Positions 21,401-33,628 of a DNA stretch of 64,000 bases are shown in pieces. How positions within the stretch are numbered: position 1 is the stretch's first letter; each line of letters starts with the position of its first letter. Source of the DNA: Notospermus geniculatus (Eukaryota; Nemertea; Pilidiophora; Heteronemertea; Lineidae); the NCBI GenBank assembly GCA_002633025.1, contig NMRB01000361.1:225764-289763 (forward strand). Reading direction: 5' to 3'. A program made the position numbers and the translations under genes. A model generated the notes under the pieces. That model did no database searches. It was given only the letters and a program-made list of their open reading frames with translations, and was not told where the DNA came from.

Positions 21401-22991
21401 TTTCCAGAACATTTCTCTGTGACGGCTACAGCAAGGTTCATTGGCGCACGGATCCGGTCCGTTTTCAGTCCGTTTGACACTATTTTTGCGGATACAACAA
21501 CGCAAAAGTCAATATGACCGATTTTTACGGACCTGAGTCGGACAAAATCCGTGTGCCAATGAACATTGCATAAAGGCTGATTCATACTCCGTCCGGATTT
21601 TACGCCGACTATGATCAATTTCACTGCGTGTGCACATTCACGTCGTGGAAACCTGCGATCAGTTTCATGCGCTTGACGGTCCGCAAGCGAGTATGAATCA
21701 GCCCGTCATCATTCCGTCCGGACTCGCCGTCTCAGGTGCTGCCACCTGTCGCGTAGGTGTTCAGCTAAACGTCACGCCGACATCTATCATGTGATTAGAG
21801 GACAGGACAGGAACTCAACTTCAATTCACATTCGTCGTTATCGTATGCAAATTTGCTGTTACAGATTATCATAGACGACGGTTTCCAAGTGCTGAGAGAT
21901 GCTGTAAAAGAAGGGAAGAAATTTGACTGCGTGGTGGATGACATATCGATTCTTGCGTTGGATCCAGAAGGAAGCGGTGGGTATTATTTATTTTGTCATC
22001 TCCGTCGACGCCTAGAGTGAAAGTAAGCCATGGACGTCCACTTGATATATGATTCTAGGGTCACGTGGACTGGGTGGACCCTCAGTGACGAATTCTTGAA
22101 GAAGGTTCGAAGATTCGTGAATTAGTGTGACGGACAAAATCTTCAGAATACCTGCTTACGGACTTTCACGGAGATCGGCGAAGATATCATTTGGAGTCGA
22201 TTTTTGATTTGTTCCCGATCTTACCGCTAGGATTTGCGCAAGCCCTTGCGGTGAGGTCTGGAACCCATCGAATACTTTTTTCAGAGAGATACATCGATAT
22301 GGCATCACATAGCGGTACAACTCTGAGTTTGTCGAAAAAATTGTTAAAATCAGGCGGTATCTACTTCACTTCGGTGAGTACCCGATGGCGAAGTGCTCCG
22401 AGTTAAGGGGTTGATAGTGACGTTTGTGGCAACTGAATATCATCAACAGTATCAGAATGAAGAGAATTCTGATTGGCTGGTCGAATGGTGTCTGCTCGAG
22501 GAGCCAAGCTAGTTTACCGAAGGGTGACGGAAACGCCCGAAGTGTTACGAATACTCGGCCAGCGACTCGGCCAATCAGTTCTTACTGTATGTTGTTGCAG
22601 TACTTGTAGTTACTCTCTCTTTCTCCAGATGGAGCCGGTTCCAATCAAGTACCATACTGACTTCAAGAAAATAGTCGAGGCTCTCGGAGGAGAGTTCGAA
22701 AGGCGGGAAATGCCGTATTTACCCGCCTTTTTAGAAAGGTATCCTTTTCATGATGATCAGGAGTATCTGGCTTCAAAACGCGCCCTATGTTCCGTCACTG
22801 ATGGCTCTGGTTTTCACACGTCATAGTGTACAGTGCGAATGTACAATTTCCGTCAGGGGTGTTTGCCAAATGAAAAATCTTCTGTATGGTAGATTTGTGC
22901 TGATATTTTAGCCTATCTTTTTTGCCTTCTTTCCTTAACGAAGTCAAGCTACACATTTTACGAAGTGACATTCCCCAACAACGGTCACTGA
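18487..22991 (+). CDS. SMS-like: Spermine synthase-like aminopropyltransferase, copy 3 (12 exons, complete)
   Basis: Exons: 18487-18547, 19110-19227, 19599-19698, 19797-19847, 19988-20055, 20417-20595, 20982-21145, 21254-21343, 21865-21976, 22285-22373, 22629-22738, 22949-22991; 1185 nt, 394 aa, all GT-AG. Exon lengths are identical to copy 1. The N-terminal domain includes GNGDRIIVMISKN and ATMRVYAGQGLVTVDVNYM, matching the human SMS segment around NLRIYPHGLVLLDLQSY. Active site: GDKEYHE retains the Asp of the SDLAYTR segment; the glycine loop is LLLGGGGGAALN (no Asp, against GGGDGG); VMCEIDGDVVD retains the ribose-binding Glu; FDCVVDDIS retains the catalytic-position Asp but has Cys for Tyr. 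C-terminus FLESYTFYEVTFPNNGH. Closest to copy 2 in exons, upstream and downstream DNA. As the most intact paralogue it is the best test case for enzyme activity. A true spermine synthase, a related aminopropyltransferase or a non-catalytic homologue are all possible. Confidence 0.88.
19272..19526. mobile_element. Non-autonomous element with CAGGGTCGGATCC termini in intron 2 of copy 3
   Basis: Perfect 13-bp terminal inverted repeats, CAGGGTCGGATCC (19272-19284) and GGATCCGACCCTG (19514-19526), are flanked by the direct repeat TATGT on both sides. It has the same terminus type and duplication length as the element at 16931-17085. No transposase is encoded; a frame crossing it is not a gene. Confidence 0.75.
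21436..21564. repeat. Foldback element in intron 8 of SMS-like copy 3
   Basis: GTTCATTGGCGCACGGAT (21436-21453) pairs with ATCCGTGTGCCAATGAAC (21547-21564), with inner GGTCCG/CGGAC pairs nested inside. One mismatch in 18 bp. No coding content. Confidence 0.7.
21575..21703. repeat. Second foldback element in intron 8 of SMS-like copy 3
   Basis: Perfect 15-bp inverted termini GGCTGATTCATACTC and GAGTATGAATCAGCC bound a 129-bp element lying 10 bases after the preceding foldback. A related terminus word (GATTCATACTCC) occurs near 9696. The two elements are almost exactly the same length (129 bp each). Confidence 0.7.
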
Positions 22992-23514
22992 TGCAGGAGC
23001 AACATGTGGATGACGTCACGCAGAGGTCAGCACTTACCCCTCTTGCCGAGTATTTGCGGATGTTTAGTTAGTTCGCTGGCTTTGGGACTGAGGACTTCAG
23101 TGTGGCGGATGGTTATACAATGTAGTACATGCATGTACGTACGTACATGTAGCATGTTATAGAATTAAGGACATTTACAAAATGCTCATACATGTCATAA
23201 GATATACAATCTTATATTGTAGTCTATATTCTTTATACTGCTAAGACAGAAGATATTTTTGTGTCACATTTATGGGTAAAGTTGCAATCAAATACGTGCG
23301 GACGCGAATATCCCGTATATAGCCTACGAGTCGATACTAGCCGAAGACGACTTTTGTGACGTGGTTCCGATGCAATTTGGATCAGCACGTCGAAATCATG
23401 AATTAAGGAAATCATGAATTCTCAGGGTATGATGAAAAGTTGTGTACGGGTACTTATTGGTGATCTAAATACAGCATATTTTATAATCAATACTCGTTTT
23501 TCGGTGTCGTGTGT

Positions 23515-23603
23515 AAACTCCCTATGCAGTTGTGACCCGCACCCCCTTCGGTAACCCGCGGGTAAACCGAAGAGGGCGCGGTACACAACTGCGTAGGGAG
23601 TTT
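23515..23603. repeat. Long hairpin after SMS-like copy 3
   Basis: AAACTCCCTATGCAGTTGTG on the left pairs with CACAACTGCGTAGGGAGTTT on the right, and the inner segment CACCCCCTTCGGTAACCCGC folds onto GGGTAAACCGAAGAGGGCG. It is absent from the matching place after copy 2, so it was inserted after the duplication or lost from copy 2. Confidence 0.7.
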
Positions 23604-24609
23604 TGTGTGATGGGACCTCTCAAACTGGGTCTTAGGACATCTCCTCAGTCGTGTCAGTAGAGCAGCTGAAATGATCTCAGGATACGTAAGCGCATGGCTT
23701 CGTTGTCATCACAGTAACGCTTTCATTGTGGAATGAAATATTTCATAAAACACCCGTTCTTTTCAATCTTAATCGTGTTCTCGGAGTTGCTGGCCTCTTT
23801 TTGATCTGGCCTGATTTTTTATCCTCAGTTGGCGCGCACCGCAGGTGCGCGCACACGAAGGGGGGGGGGGTCCGGGGGCCTCCCCGGGAAAATCTGAAAA
23901 ATCAAAGCCCTGAGATGCGATTTCCCAGCATCTTAGACATGAAATACTAGACGATTTTCAAAAAATGCAGTAAAAAAATCATTGCCCCTCAAAAAATGGG
24001 GGGGGGGGGCACGTGCCCCATGTGCCCCCCTCTGGATCCGGGCCTGTTCGGTTTCATATACCGCGGTAAGCCAAATCTTTTCTCAGCGTCCCTTCAGACT
24101 TCACATGTACTAATTCCCAATGGTAAAAGGCACTATCTGCACTTGTAGTCAGTGGGAATACAATTGATTGATGCAACAGCTCCATTCTGTACCACCAAGT
24201 CCTGCGTAGTGTACACAGAAATCGTTACCCCAATCAACAATCCTCCCTCTGATTGCGGTGATACTGACTTTTCCCCAATACAGATCAGAAATGTACAGTA
24301 CATACAGAACGTCAGTTTCAGTTGAGAACGGAAAGGGTGAGGAGCAGCCCTAAGGAGCTGAAGCTCAGCCAGGACAAGCTGCCTAATACAGACGGATTAT
24401 GGATATTTGTCCTTAAACCGAATAACTGGTCGAGGGTAATACATAATCCGAGTCCTATAGAAAGGACGCAAGTGACTTTCTCTGCTGCGGGCAGCGAGAC
24501 GAGAGATTCGTGTGTGGATCGGGTCGCCATCTTGAGAAATGAAGATAAAGTCAATCATTTTTATTGATAACTTACAAATATTGAATCGAGAGACCGTGAG
24601 CCCAACATT

Positions 24610-24758
24610 TGGCGCATTCAACGTACAGCAGGAGGAAACCGGAGTGCCCGGTGAAAACTCGCGATGTCAAAGAGAGGTCTGCGTGATCGGGGGTCGAACC
24701 TGGAACCTCAGATGTGACAGGTGCTGGTGTTTCCACTGCACCAGCCTGACAGCCCAGA
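24610..24758 (-). mobile_element. tRNA-derived SINE
   Basis: On the minus strand a tRNA-like head is visible: A-box-like TGGTGCAGTGG (24743-24733) and B-box-like GGTTCGACCCC (near 24700-24690) with tRNA spacing. It is followed by CGGGCACTCCGGTTTCCTCC, a word typical of the conserved central domain in several invertebrate SINEs. The tail near 24600 is not clearly bounded. Confidence 0.65.
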
Positions 24759-27758
24759 GGAAACGTCACCCCCCGGGCGTCCCACTCACAGCCTGTTGCT
24801 ATTACCGAATGGGTTATGGTTTCTAGGACCAATGTCTCCCGCAAATTCGAAACCGATGTTTCTTCATAACCAGTGTTCCTTTCGGAACTCCTGTTTTCTC
24901 CTGCATCAAGTGCCAACACCAGAATGAGGACAGAATCGGGACTCGTACTACTTTCCTGCGGTGAAGTCATTCACCGATCACACTGCGTAATACGCCCAAT
25001 CTATTAATGTGAATTCGTGAATTTTTTCTCTCTCTTTTTGCCCTTTACTTTCTATATTAAGTAAGAAAGGAATTTCCTTCAATCTTCCGCACTTATAATG
25101 CGCCGAAAGTGTTTCGTTACAGACATATAGGAAGAAGATATCGCACCAAACGATATTCTTCAATAACTGTCAACAGGCAGCCGAAACTTGCCAGAAAAAA
25201 ATCCTTTCTGTCGCTTAAGTTGCCTTCAAATGCATTATCCGTCAGGAAAGCGCGCTACACTGTTAGAACTGAATCGGCGAATAATAGGAAGCCATCCGGC
25301 ATATCTGCTAGCCTTTCGTCAAATAAGTAACCAATTGTATTAAGAACTTATTACAGACAATAATGGGAATGCCGTCTTCTTCTGACAATAAGCAGGCTTG
25401 CCGGCTACCAATCCGCCTTTATTGGTATATGCTAAGCAAAGTCACAAATCTGGCCTAAACGCCTGTCTATTCTTTTCTCTAATGGAGGTTAAGTAGGAGC
25501 TGTAATGGGGATCATTACTAGATTGACTGCACTGCGCGGCTAAGCCCCGAGCTTCCTTTATCACTAGCGGACTTTGATTCCGCTGCCAAACTCTAGCAAT
25601 ATGATTATTTTTACACCTTTAATTCCGCGTTTTCTTTTGCCATCTTTACGCCTGGCATTTGACTATTGGAGACAGGGAATCTCTCGCGTCAACAAAGGAA
25701 ATCTCCACCGAGGTGATCAATGTATAGGTAGAAGTCTTTGTTTGAGAGATTACCACGCTAAGATACGACTCCATTCTAATCCGGCGAAAGTTTCCTCTTT
25801 GAGTAAAAGAAATCTTTTACACCCTAAAAAGAACAGAGATTTAGATATTGTCTTTTAAACACTATTTATCTTCTAGGTATTTGCTTCCTGCCTTTGATTG
25901 TTATCGGGAGGTGGAAGCTAAAAGGTGACACAAACAGTTCTATTTCTCGATACAAAAATACACATCTAATTGATAATTGCCTTTGAATCCGTTCTCTGTT
26001 CTCGCCAACCTTATTGGCTGCTGCGACACTTAAGTTTGAAAACAAACTTTGGGACTTTAAAACGACATGTTTCAGTTCAGACTGTTTGATGAGTGTTTGA
26101 TACTTTAGACCGGATGGAGGGTGTAACATTTTTGAATGTTCCCCATCACTGAGTGTTCCCCTACTATTGTCTGACGAAATAAGCTGTGATTTGACAAAAG
26201 GGGACACACAGAGAAACGTGTCAATCTATCTGCCAGCGTTTCCTAAACAAAAAAAGGAAACACTGACATACGGAAACATGGCATAAAGTAACATCAGGAT
26301 ACTCACCCCCCCCCCCCAAGTCTTGGGGACCACAGGCCACTTATCGAGTGTCTAGAACCTAGGACGGGCACTAATTAGTTATGCTTCATGTCACCTGACC
26401 TAGAACGCGCACGTTTGATTTGCTGGACGGCAAAATCCAACCTCCTCCTGCCACCCGAAGAAGGGAGCATTCGGATATCTGCTTGGTGGCGCCACCTATT
26501 TGTGAACCAAGGCCATTTTTCCAAATTAACATCCCCCGATATTGAAACAATAAATTCCGGCCTGAACTTTTTGCGTGGATCCTCCTAAGAAGATTAGTTC
26601 AGTTACTGTGCATAAAGACGGTAAAAGTCACTAGCTTAATGCCGGTTTGGGCTTTTAAAGGATTTGTTGAGCATTCGAATTGTCGCAACAGGAACAGTAA
26701 TCTTTAGCTAAAGTCCTCTGCCAATAACATCTGGGCAGGATTACCCCCGGTGATCATTTGGTATTATGTCAGCGCCGAGAAAAATCTCCCGTTCCGCTCC
26801 ATGTCAAGTGACATGACAGAAATGATTTTTTCTCCTCCACCGATAAGGCGGTTGAGGTAAATCTTGATACGAGACTATGAAATGATGCTGATCGTGTTGT
26901 TTTGTAACCTGTATACCCAGAAGCTGACTGGCATGAAGCAGGTGTTGGCTCATTCAGGGCCTAACTAGTATTCGGGTATTCGGAACCGCGTTCAGGCTTT
27001 GTTTTTAGTTCCAAGAATTTCGGCCAGGCGGCGTTCGGGATGGCCCATGAGCAAGTTGACCAAATTCTTCTGGATTTAGACCAGCCGCATTTTTAGCAAT
27101 TATCAAGCCCGGATAGACATAGGCCTAAGACGGCAAAGTTAGAAGGAAATCGTTATCTTTTTCTTTCAAAATGTTTTGCTCTCTCTCATCCTCATCTTGT
27201 TGATCCTCATCTTGTTCATCCTCATCTCATCCTCATCTTGACTATCAAAACATTTGGGACTTGCTCCCGCCCTCCGACGACGGGCCTCCGACTACGAGGC
27301 AGATAGACACGTGGCAGATTTTACTGAACATCTGCCCCCTCCTCCTCCCCCAGAGGAAAGGCTAGATATGGCCCTGGGGGCGTACATGTAGGCCTATAAA
27401 TCCAGTGAAACCACGGTAGGCGCCGGCGACGCGTAGCACGATTCTTATTCTATTCTCAAACTGTTATCTGATGTTGTGTAATCTATGGTCGGGTACGAAG
27501 CTTGTGGGACGAGGATGTAACCCTGATTTTGCAAATAAAATCTCGTTATCACTAGTTTGTGAGCTGAGCCTTATGGAATAAGAGTTATGTATGGTACAAT
27601 TAGACTCGTTGTGTACAAAGCACATGACCATAGATGTTTGTCGACAAAAAATGCGTCAGTTTAGTATTTGCTAAATTTGTGTCATGAGAAAAAGAATATG
27701 ATGAGAAAATGACAAACGAAAAAAAAGGGTCATTCATAGGAATTGAAAAAAATAAGCG

Positions 27759-27830
27759 TTCCCACACCGGGAATCGAACCCGGGCCTCCTGGGTGAGAGC
27801 CAGAAATCCTAACCACTAGACCATATGGGA
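27759..27830 (-). tRNA. trnE-CUC: tRNA-Glu (anticodon CUC)
   Basis: The reverse complement folds as a 72-nt tRNA. The acceptor stem is TCCCATA/TGTGGGA with discriminator A, the D arm is around GGTCTAGTGGTTAGGA, and the anticodon stem-loop TCTGG-CTCTCAC-CCAGG gives CUC. The T arm is CCGGG-TTCGATT-CCCGG. There is no intron. It matches metazoan tRNA-Glu throughout. Internal A and B promoter boxes (TGGTCTAGTGG, GGTTCGATTCC) are intact, so it is probably functional rather than a SINE remnant. No other tRNA is seen nearby. Confidence 0.95.
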
Positions 27831-30800
27831 TTGCCTGATTACGGCTTGCGCTAAATGCTACAAGAAGATTGGTTCTGCATTACAAGGTATATTTGGCCAC
27901 CCTTTGCAAATATCCTGAGATAAATCCCATTTCAACTTCTATTTTACTGGAAATCCATCTTGCAACACGTTAATTATGATTTGGTGAAGAGTTAAACATC
28001 GGTCGCCTGTTCGGGAATGTTCGTGTATTTCCGCCGTCGAGTTGCCTGTCGGAGAGGGCGGGAGATTCTATTTACCAACATTGACTGGGCCGGGCATAAG
28101 CCAGTTTTGAATGGAAACAAAATAAAGCAAGGCAGACGAGTATGACTGTGATGAATCTGAAAAAGGAGGCTTCATGACCCAGCTTTCGGGGCAAAATCGA
28201 TTCAATGGATTGGGATTAAGAGGCACGCCAAAAAGCGCCGAGCCTAATTTCGTGTTAAATCGGTGAAGATGCAACTGATAGCTTGACAACCAATAGAACA
28301 ATGTCTGAAATTCAATTAAAATGGGATACTCTACCCAATTAAGTCATTTCTATCGGATGATGAAGAACTGCGAGTTTTTCCTGGAGCCAAGATTAGACCT
28401 TTGCTTGCACAATAGGACATAATAATAGGATAATGGCGAGATTGAGTGACTGAGCGATGGTGGACCTTTGTCTTTTGGGCCATATTCATCCATGGACTAT
28501 TAGGATTGTACAGGAAAAAGTCTTGCTAGTCATGATCAGTATTGGGTCAACGATCACAAAATTGTTTTCTGAGTGAAAAAATCGGCGGTAAACTGAATAT
28601 ATAGAGCTTGTTCAAGATGGCGACCAAGATGCCGGCTTCCATCTTCCATAGACGTGTTTATAGAACCTGGGCATCAAAGGGGCTGATCACTGACCCTAAC
28701 CCAACCACCATTTACCTCCTTTTTAACTATACTGAGGAGTCGGCCATCTTGAACGAGCTCGGTATTCAGCCTTTTCCCCTTTAAAACCAGGTAATCATTT
28801 TGAACGGAGCATTACCGAGTGGGTCGTTGATCTAGACCATGAAAGGGCAGGTTTGGCCTGATGATACCAAACAAGCCAATGCCAATACACCCATGCAGTG
28901 AAACTGGCATCCATTTGAGCACATTTTCCTGCTATTTGTTTCAAGGAATGTTGCATTGGGGGAAAATGCAATAAAAGGAGGGGAATGCGCATCCCTTACG
29001 TCATCCAGGGCGCCACCAACCCCACGGGTTATTTCTCTTTCGCGAACCCGAGACTCCGAGAGTCCCTAAAACATTCAATGAATTCCTAAACTGTTTTGAC
29101 AGCTTTTTAAAACGAATGGGTTGGCCTAAAATAATATAACAAAAAAGGGGCATGAGTGAGGCGGGAAACTGGGGTGGTGGACAATGGCCATGTCAGTCAC
29201 GGGTGAGTGGAATAATGCGTGAAACAAGAGTTGAATGATTTGAAAACAAATATACGAAAGAAGAAATCCGTTTGCTAAATAATGAACAAGTGCCCATTGG
29301 CAACGGAGGGTCAAAAATGCTAAGTTGAGCTTAGTATTTACTCTAAATGGAATTAGCACTGCTGACACCTAATGTGTAGGTAAACATAGTATTGTCCAGT
29401 TCGAAATTTGTTGAATACCAATCCGTTGTTGAGCAAACATGTCATGTCGATTCTCTTATGGTCTGATTGCACAAAGCTCTCACACTTTCATTATTATCAA
29501 ATGGTCACACTAATTATTGCGTCACAACTTTGCTAAGTATAAAACAAACATCACAACGTACAAAAGCGATTTTCACCACTGAAAAAATATCAGGGTTGTT
29601 TAAATCGCTTTTATTCCTTTCAGAAGTTGCTGAATGTTTCAGCAAACACCATAATGCGTTTCCTGAGCGGATATGACATCATCGCGGCCATTGTCAACTT
29701 CCGGATTATATACAAAATGGCGGCAAAAGAACAATGCTATGGGCCGCACGTGTTTCCAGAGTCGTTACACACCTGTTGACGAGCTACCAAGAATTTACTT
29801 ACTCCATTGTGGTAATTGGTGGTTTTCATGATTTTGTGGGGAGTAAGAAGGAAGAAACATTTTGTAGTATTTATTCAAGTTCAAAGATTATCAAAACACA
29901 ACGGTGATTTGCACTCGGATGCGAAAGGAAATTCGTACATGGCCTGCTTGGCGACCTTTATTTCCAAATTACATCATAAACTGCGTCGAATATCATTTGC
30001 TGTGAATGTCACCTGCTGCTATGCCCTACAGTTTTTGCCTTTGGGTCAAGTTAAAAGGTGACGAATGTAAGATTGTTTGCATTTTGTGGTCTGTCGAAGC
30101 CAGCCAGCAATAGAATGAAACTTTCCATTTTCTGGTCGGCCAGTCCTTTTTAAAAAGCAAGTCACAGTGCGTGCTGGATGTACTTTTATTGCCAAAGGTT
30201 TACTGCACAAGGAAAAAGGCAAAAAAGGAAAGTAAACTTAGAAAGTCGCAGTACGCATATTTGGGATTAAGCTTATGCGAGCTTCATATCTGCGCCATTG
30301 TAAGGGCTGAAACGGCGAATCCACTTTTAATCAGCCGATGCCTTCCCGCCGCCAACTCAACCGAAAAAAGTAAAAATGATATAGCATTTTCCGGCGAATA
30401 ATTCCATATATTTGCCCGCTGGAATAAAGATAATCCTATGATGCGTTGTATAGGAGTTGTATTTTATCTTGTAGTTGTGTTTTCGACGTAACAATACCGG
30501 TAGACAGAAATCATTTTACGAACACAAATCTGGATTTGTTAATTTTCTGATGTGAATAACGGATCACGAACTAGGCCTGAGGTGGGTGCACAGAATTTGG
30601 AGATTTCCTACGGCAATATCGCCAAAAACTCCATAATATTTTATCCACACATTGAGATTAATGGCTCCAGTCCCCGTACAGGAATAATCGTTCCCGATAA
30701 AAAGTTTTCGCATGGATTTCTGTGATAATCACTAGAAACGAAGCCTGTTCTGTTTGGAGATGTTTTAACATGCGGATGAGCGCAAATAAAGCTTTCGGGA

Positions 30801-31156
30801 AAATATATTTGTGTTTTTTATCTCTTTGGATTATTCGGTTTGCATCTCTCCTCGGTGGAAGCCAACCGTAAGATTGGTAAGAATAGATTTAATTATGATA
30901 TCATAATGTTATTGGAAGGCTCGGTCCATACGACTTATTTTCATTCTGTGGTATAGAATTTAGAGCAATTATAGTAATTTGTTCAATATTTGGTATTTTT
31001 TTCCATAATATGCGCTGGCGAACTAACCGGCGCAGTTAAAAGGTTATCCGATTGTGTTAAAACACAAATGATGGTTTGAGTCATTCGCACAGTTAGACAT
31101 GGCCAGAATGTCAAGTCAAGACGAGCGTCACTAAAGCGGGTGAGTGTCGCGATTTC

Positions 31157-31239
31157 GGCTTGAGACGGAGTTGCGATCCCTTACGATCACCTTATAAGGA
31201 CTTCCGATTGCCATATAAGGTGATCGCAAGGGAACGCAA
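31157..31239. repeat. Hairpin repeat shared with 9747-9780
   Basis: TTGCGATCCCTTACGATCAC + CTTATA (31171-31196) pairs with TATAAGG...GGAACGCAA (31214-31239), 24 of 26 positions complementary. The preceding GGCTTGAGACGG continues the match to the family member at 9.7 kb. Confidence 0.65.
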
Positions 31240-31451
31240 TCTGCAGTGGATCACCCGCTCTTGGTATCCACCTTATCCTCAGCATGCCCGCAGCGAAACA
31301 TTTTTATTCGAACTGCGGCCTGCACGATCCACGCCATGGTGAACGGCACCCGCGTAACTTATTGACCAATGACGTGTGTGCTGCTTCAGGAGCGCCACAC
31401 AGTGACGGAAAAGTCAACTGCGTACATTTAGCGGCTCCGTCAAGCCCCGCA

Positions 31452-31583
31452 TAAGAAATCGAACGAACGTTAACTTAACGACAACGTTATTTTTTGTACC
31501 GAAAATGCAATATATAATCTGGTGATTTCGCAGTATGAAAAATAACGTTGTCGTAAAGTTAACGTTTATCGTTTGATTTCTTA
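31452..31583. repeat. Foldback element with about 44-bp arms
   Basis: TAAGAAATCGAACGAACGTT, then AACTTAACGACAACGTTATTT, pairs with AAATAACGTTGTCGTAAAGTT and AACG...GATTTCTTA. A few mismatches only. No coding capacity; probably a small non-autonomous DNA transposon. Confidence 0.7.
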
Positions 31584-33069
31584 AACTCCCTAATGGCCCT
31601 AACACTGCAAAAGTGCTCTGTCGCTGAACCCCGCTGAATATCACACCACCGATACAAAACCTTTTTTCCACAAGGAAGATTAACTTTTCGTGTTAAAAGT
31701 GAACGCCTAAGCGCTGTTTGTCGCCTAAACTTGCCAATAAGCAGTCGTTTTTAGAGTCAAAGGTAAACGCATCATGGCAGAGAGCGTTTAATAACGGGTT
31801 TATTCTATCAATAATATTCTGTTTGACACGGTATGTGTCTTAACTTTTTGACGAAAAGGATAGACAAGGTGTTGTTAAATACTGTTATCACGAAGCTTTA
31901 CCGCAGCAGAAGTCACTTTTTCTGTGGGAATGCCAGGGCAGGGGAGTCTGACAGCTTAAAGGGCAGGGTAGAGTCGTGATTTGAGGGTGGAACCCTCACA
32001 TACGGGTTTGTTATTAAAAAATACAAAGTCTGATTCTTTTGCATACCATACTAGATAAAAAAGAAAAACTCAACCAAGATAGGGACAAACTAAGGTCATG
32101 GTCCATGATGCTAGGACCGCCCAGCAACGACAGTATGCTACCCATGGGAACGAACCTCATTCCGTTAGTTACAGACTCATTCAAATTCAATTTATATTTG
32201 ACTTCCCGGGCCGATTCCTTCAGCTATTTGCCGTGGCTTTGGTCAGAGTGCTTTGATGTAAAGACTGAGCGCGACCCATGGCGTTTGAAGATTTGCAAAT
32301 AAATTAATCTCACTAAGTCCCCTTTGGGCTACTTCTTCCAGCACCGAAAAAAGTTCGGTTGTCCAAATGGTTTTCCACTATCGAATTAAAAAAATGAGCT
32401 GAACATCGTGTGAATAAAATCGTGTATTGAAAATGTCGATCTCTTTAGTATTTCATAAGATACGGCCCAATACGAGTGTCATAAAGACCAGAAACGTATC
32501 GGCAGGCGTTGGTGATTACTCAACCATGAACGGCCAAAAAAGCCAAGTTCAACTGTATCGCCTGATTTCTTGTACCCCTCAATTTTCCCGCCAGATTTAG
32601 GCCTACCTCTGTTCTTTGAAGGTATGTTGAATACTAATGTACTTACTAATCCAGCCCCTACCCACCCACAAAACGCCCTCAGGCGAGGCTCCAACAAATT
32701 ACGTTCACAAAATGATCATTTCCTGCCCGGCCGTGGTCACGTGATATGTAATCCAGCGTCACACCCGAGGGTCGGGTCTTACTCGGAGAGTTTCCGGCTG
32801 AATAACGGTTCAAATGCGGCGAACGCGCGCAGTATTTCCCGATCAGCGGAGACTCGGATACACCTAAGATTAGCCAATATTGGATTAGATTTACCGTCTG
32901 ATGGGGAATCAGCGTCGTAAGGACAGGGAACCTCTGACGGGCTTTAGACATCTCATGAAAGACCAGGCCAATGAACAGTCATCACTTTCCAAACAAGATC
33001 AGGAACAGGAAAGTAAAGAAACAAAATTCTATGCACACTGAACATCAAATTATCAGAATTCATCTATCT

Positions 33070-33137
33070 CCGGCCAACGTGGAAAACGGTAAAAATAACG
33101 ACAACAACGCCACTAGCTGTCCAAAATCATCATGGCG
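33070..33137 (+). repeat. Direct repeat, copy A
   Basis: CCGGCCAACGTGGAAAACGG, then TAAAAATAACGAC and ATCATGGCG, matches 33901-33970 with few differences. The flanks are also weakly similar. Unclassified dispersed repeat. Confidence 0.7.
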
Positions 33138-33628
33138 TTTAATTGAATCGGCGATGCGGCTCAATTCCAACACAAAGAGCAATACGTAGGCCTACTCGGC
33201 GCTGCAGCACGCTCAGTCTCTCCCTCGCGCGGTTGATGTCGTTGTCGTTAATTAACGCTTTTAACGAGAAAAGTGAATCTGGCCACGTAACCGGAGGGAA
33301 GCCGGCAGGTGCGACATCTTGTCTGCTGTGCTCATCATCGATCGCCCCATTCCTTCCCCGAGTAACTGTCATTCCCTCTGGTTACTAGTCTTTGGGAATT
33401 AATTGATGATAAGTGATGTATTAACCGGGGATAAATCAGTAAGCCGTACAAATGCACACGGGCAATTTGGTCGCTTTGTTTGATCGATCTTAAAAGGTTT
33501 AAGCGGCGATTACTCGTGCTCCGGGAGTGGATTATTTTTCATACGGCAATAAGACAAATACGACATTATTAGATGTGGATTGAGGAAAGACAATGCTGCT
33601 GACTCCTCCGCTATCTGCACCCACGAGA

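Larger units (their letters stand above)
22992..27758. other. Intergenic DNA downstream of the SMS-like array
   Basis: No protein gene recognised. To about 23790 it is the duplicated 3' flank of copy 3, including the hairpin at 23515-23603. A G-run/C-run block with GGATCCGGGCCTG near 24000-24047 looks like another CAGG-type element end. A SINE lies at 24610-24758. From 25.0 to 27.7 kb I see only scattered open frames without splice or family support, a C-run at 26307-26318 and a TCATCCTCATCTTG short repeat at about 27185-27240. Confidence 0.5.

Noticed and set aside
24930-24975. Possible second tRNA-like head after the SINE
   Set aside because: Only a weak B-box-like word (GTACGAGTCCCGATTC on the - strand) is visible, with no A box or fold.
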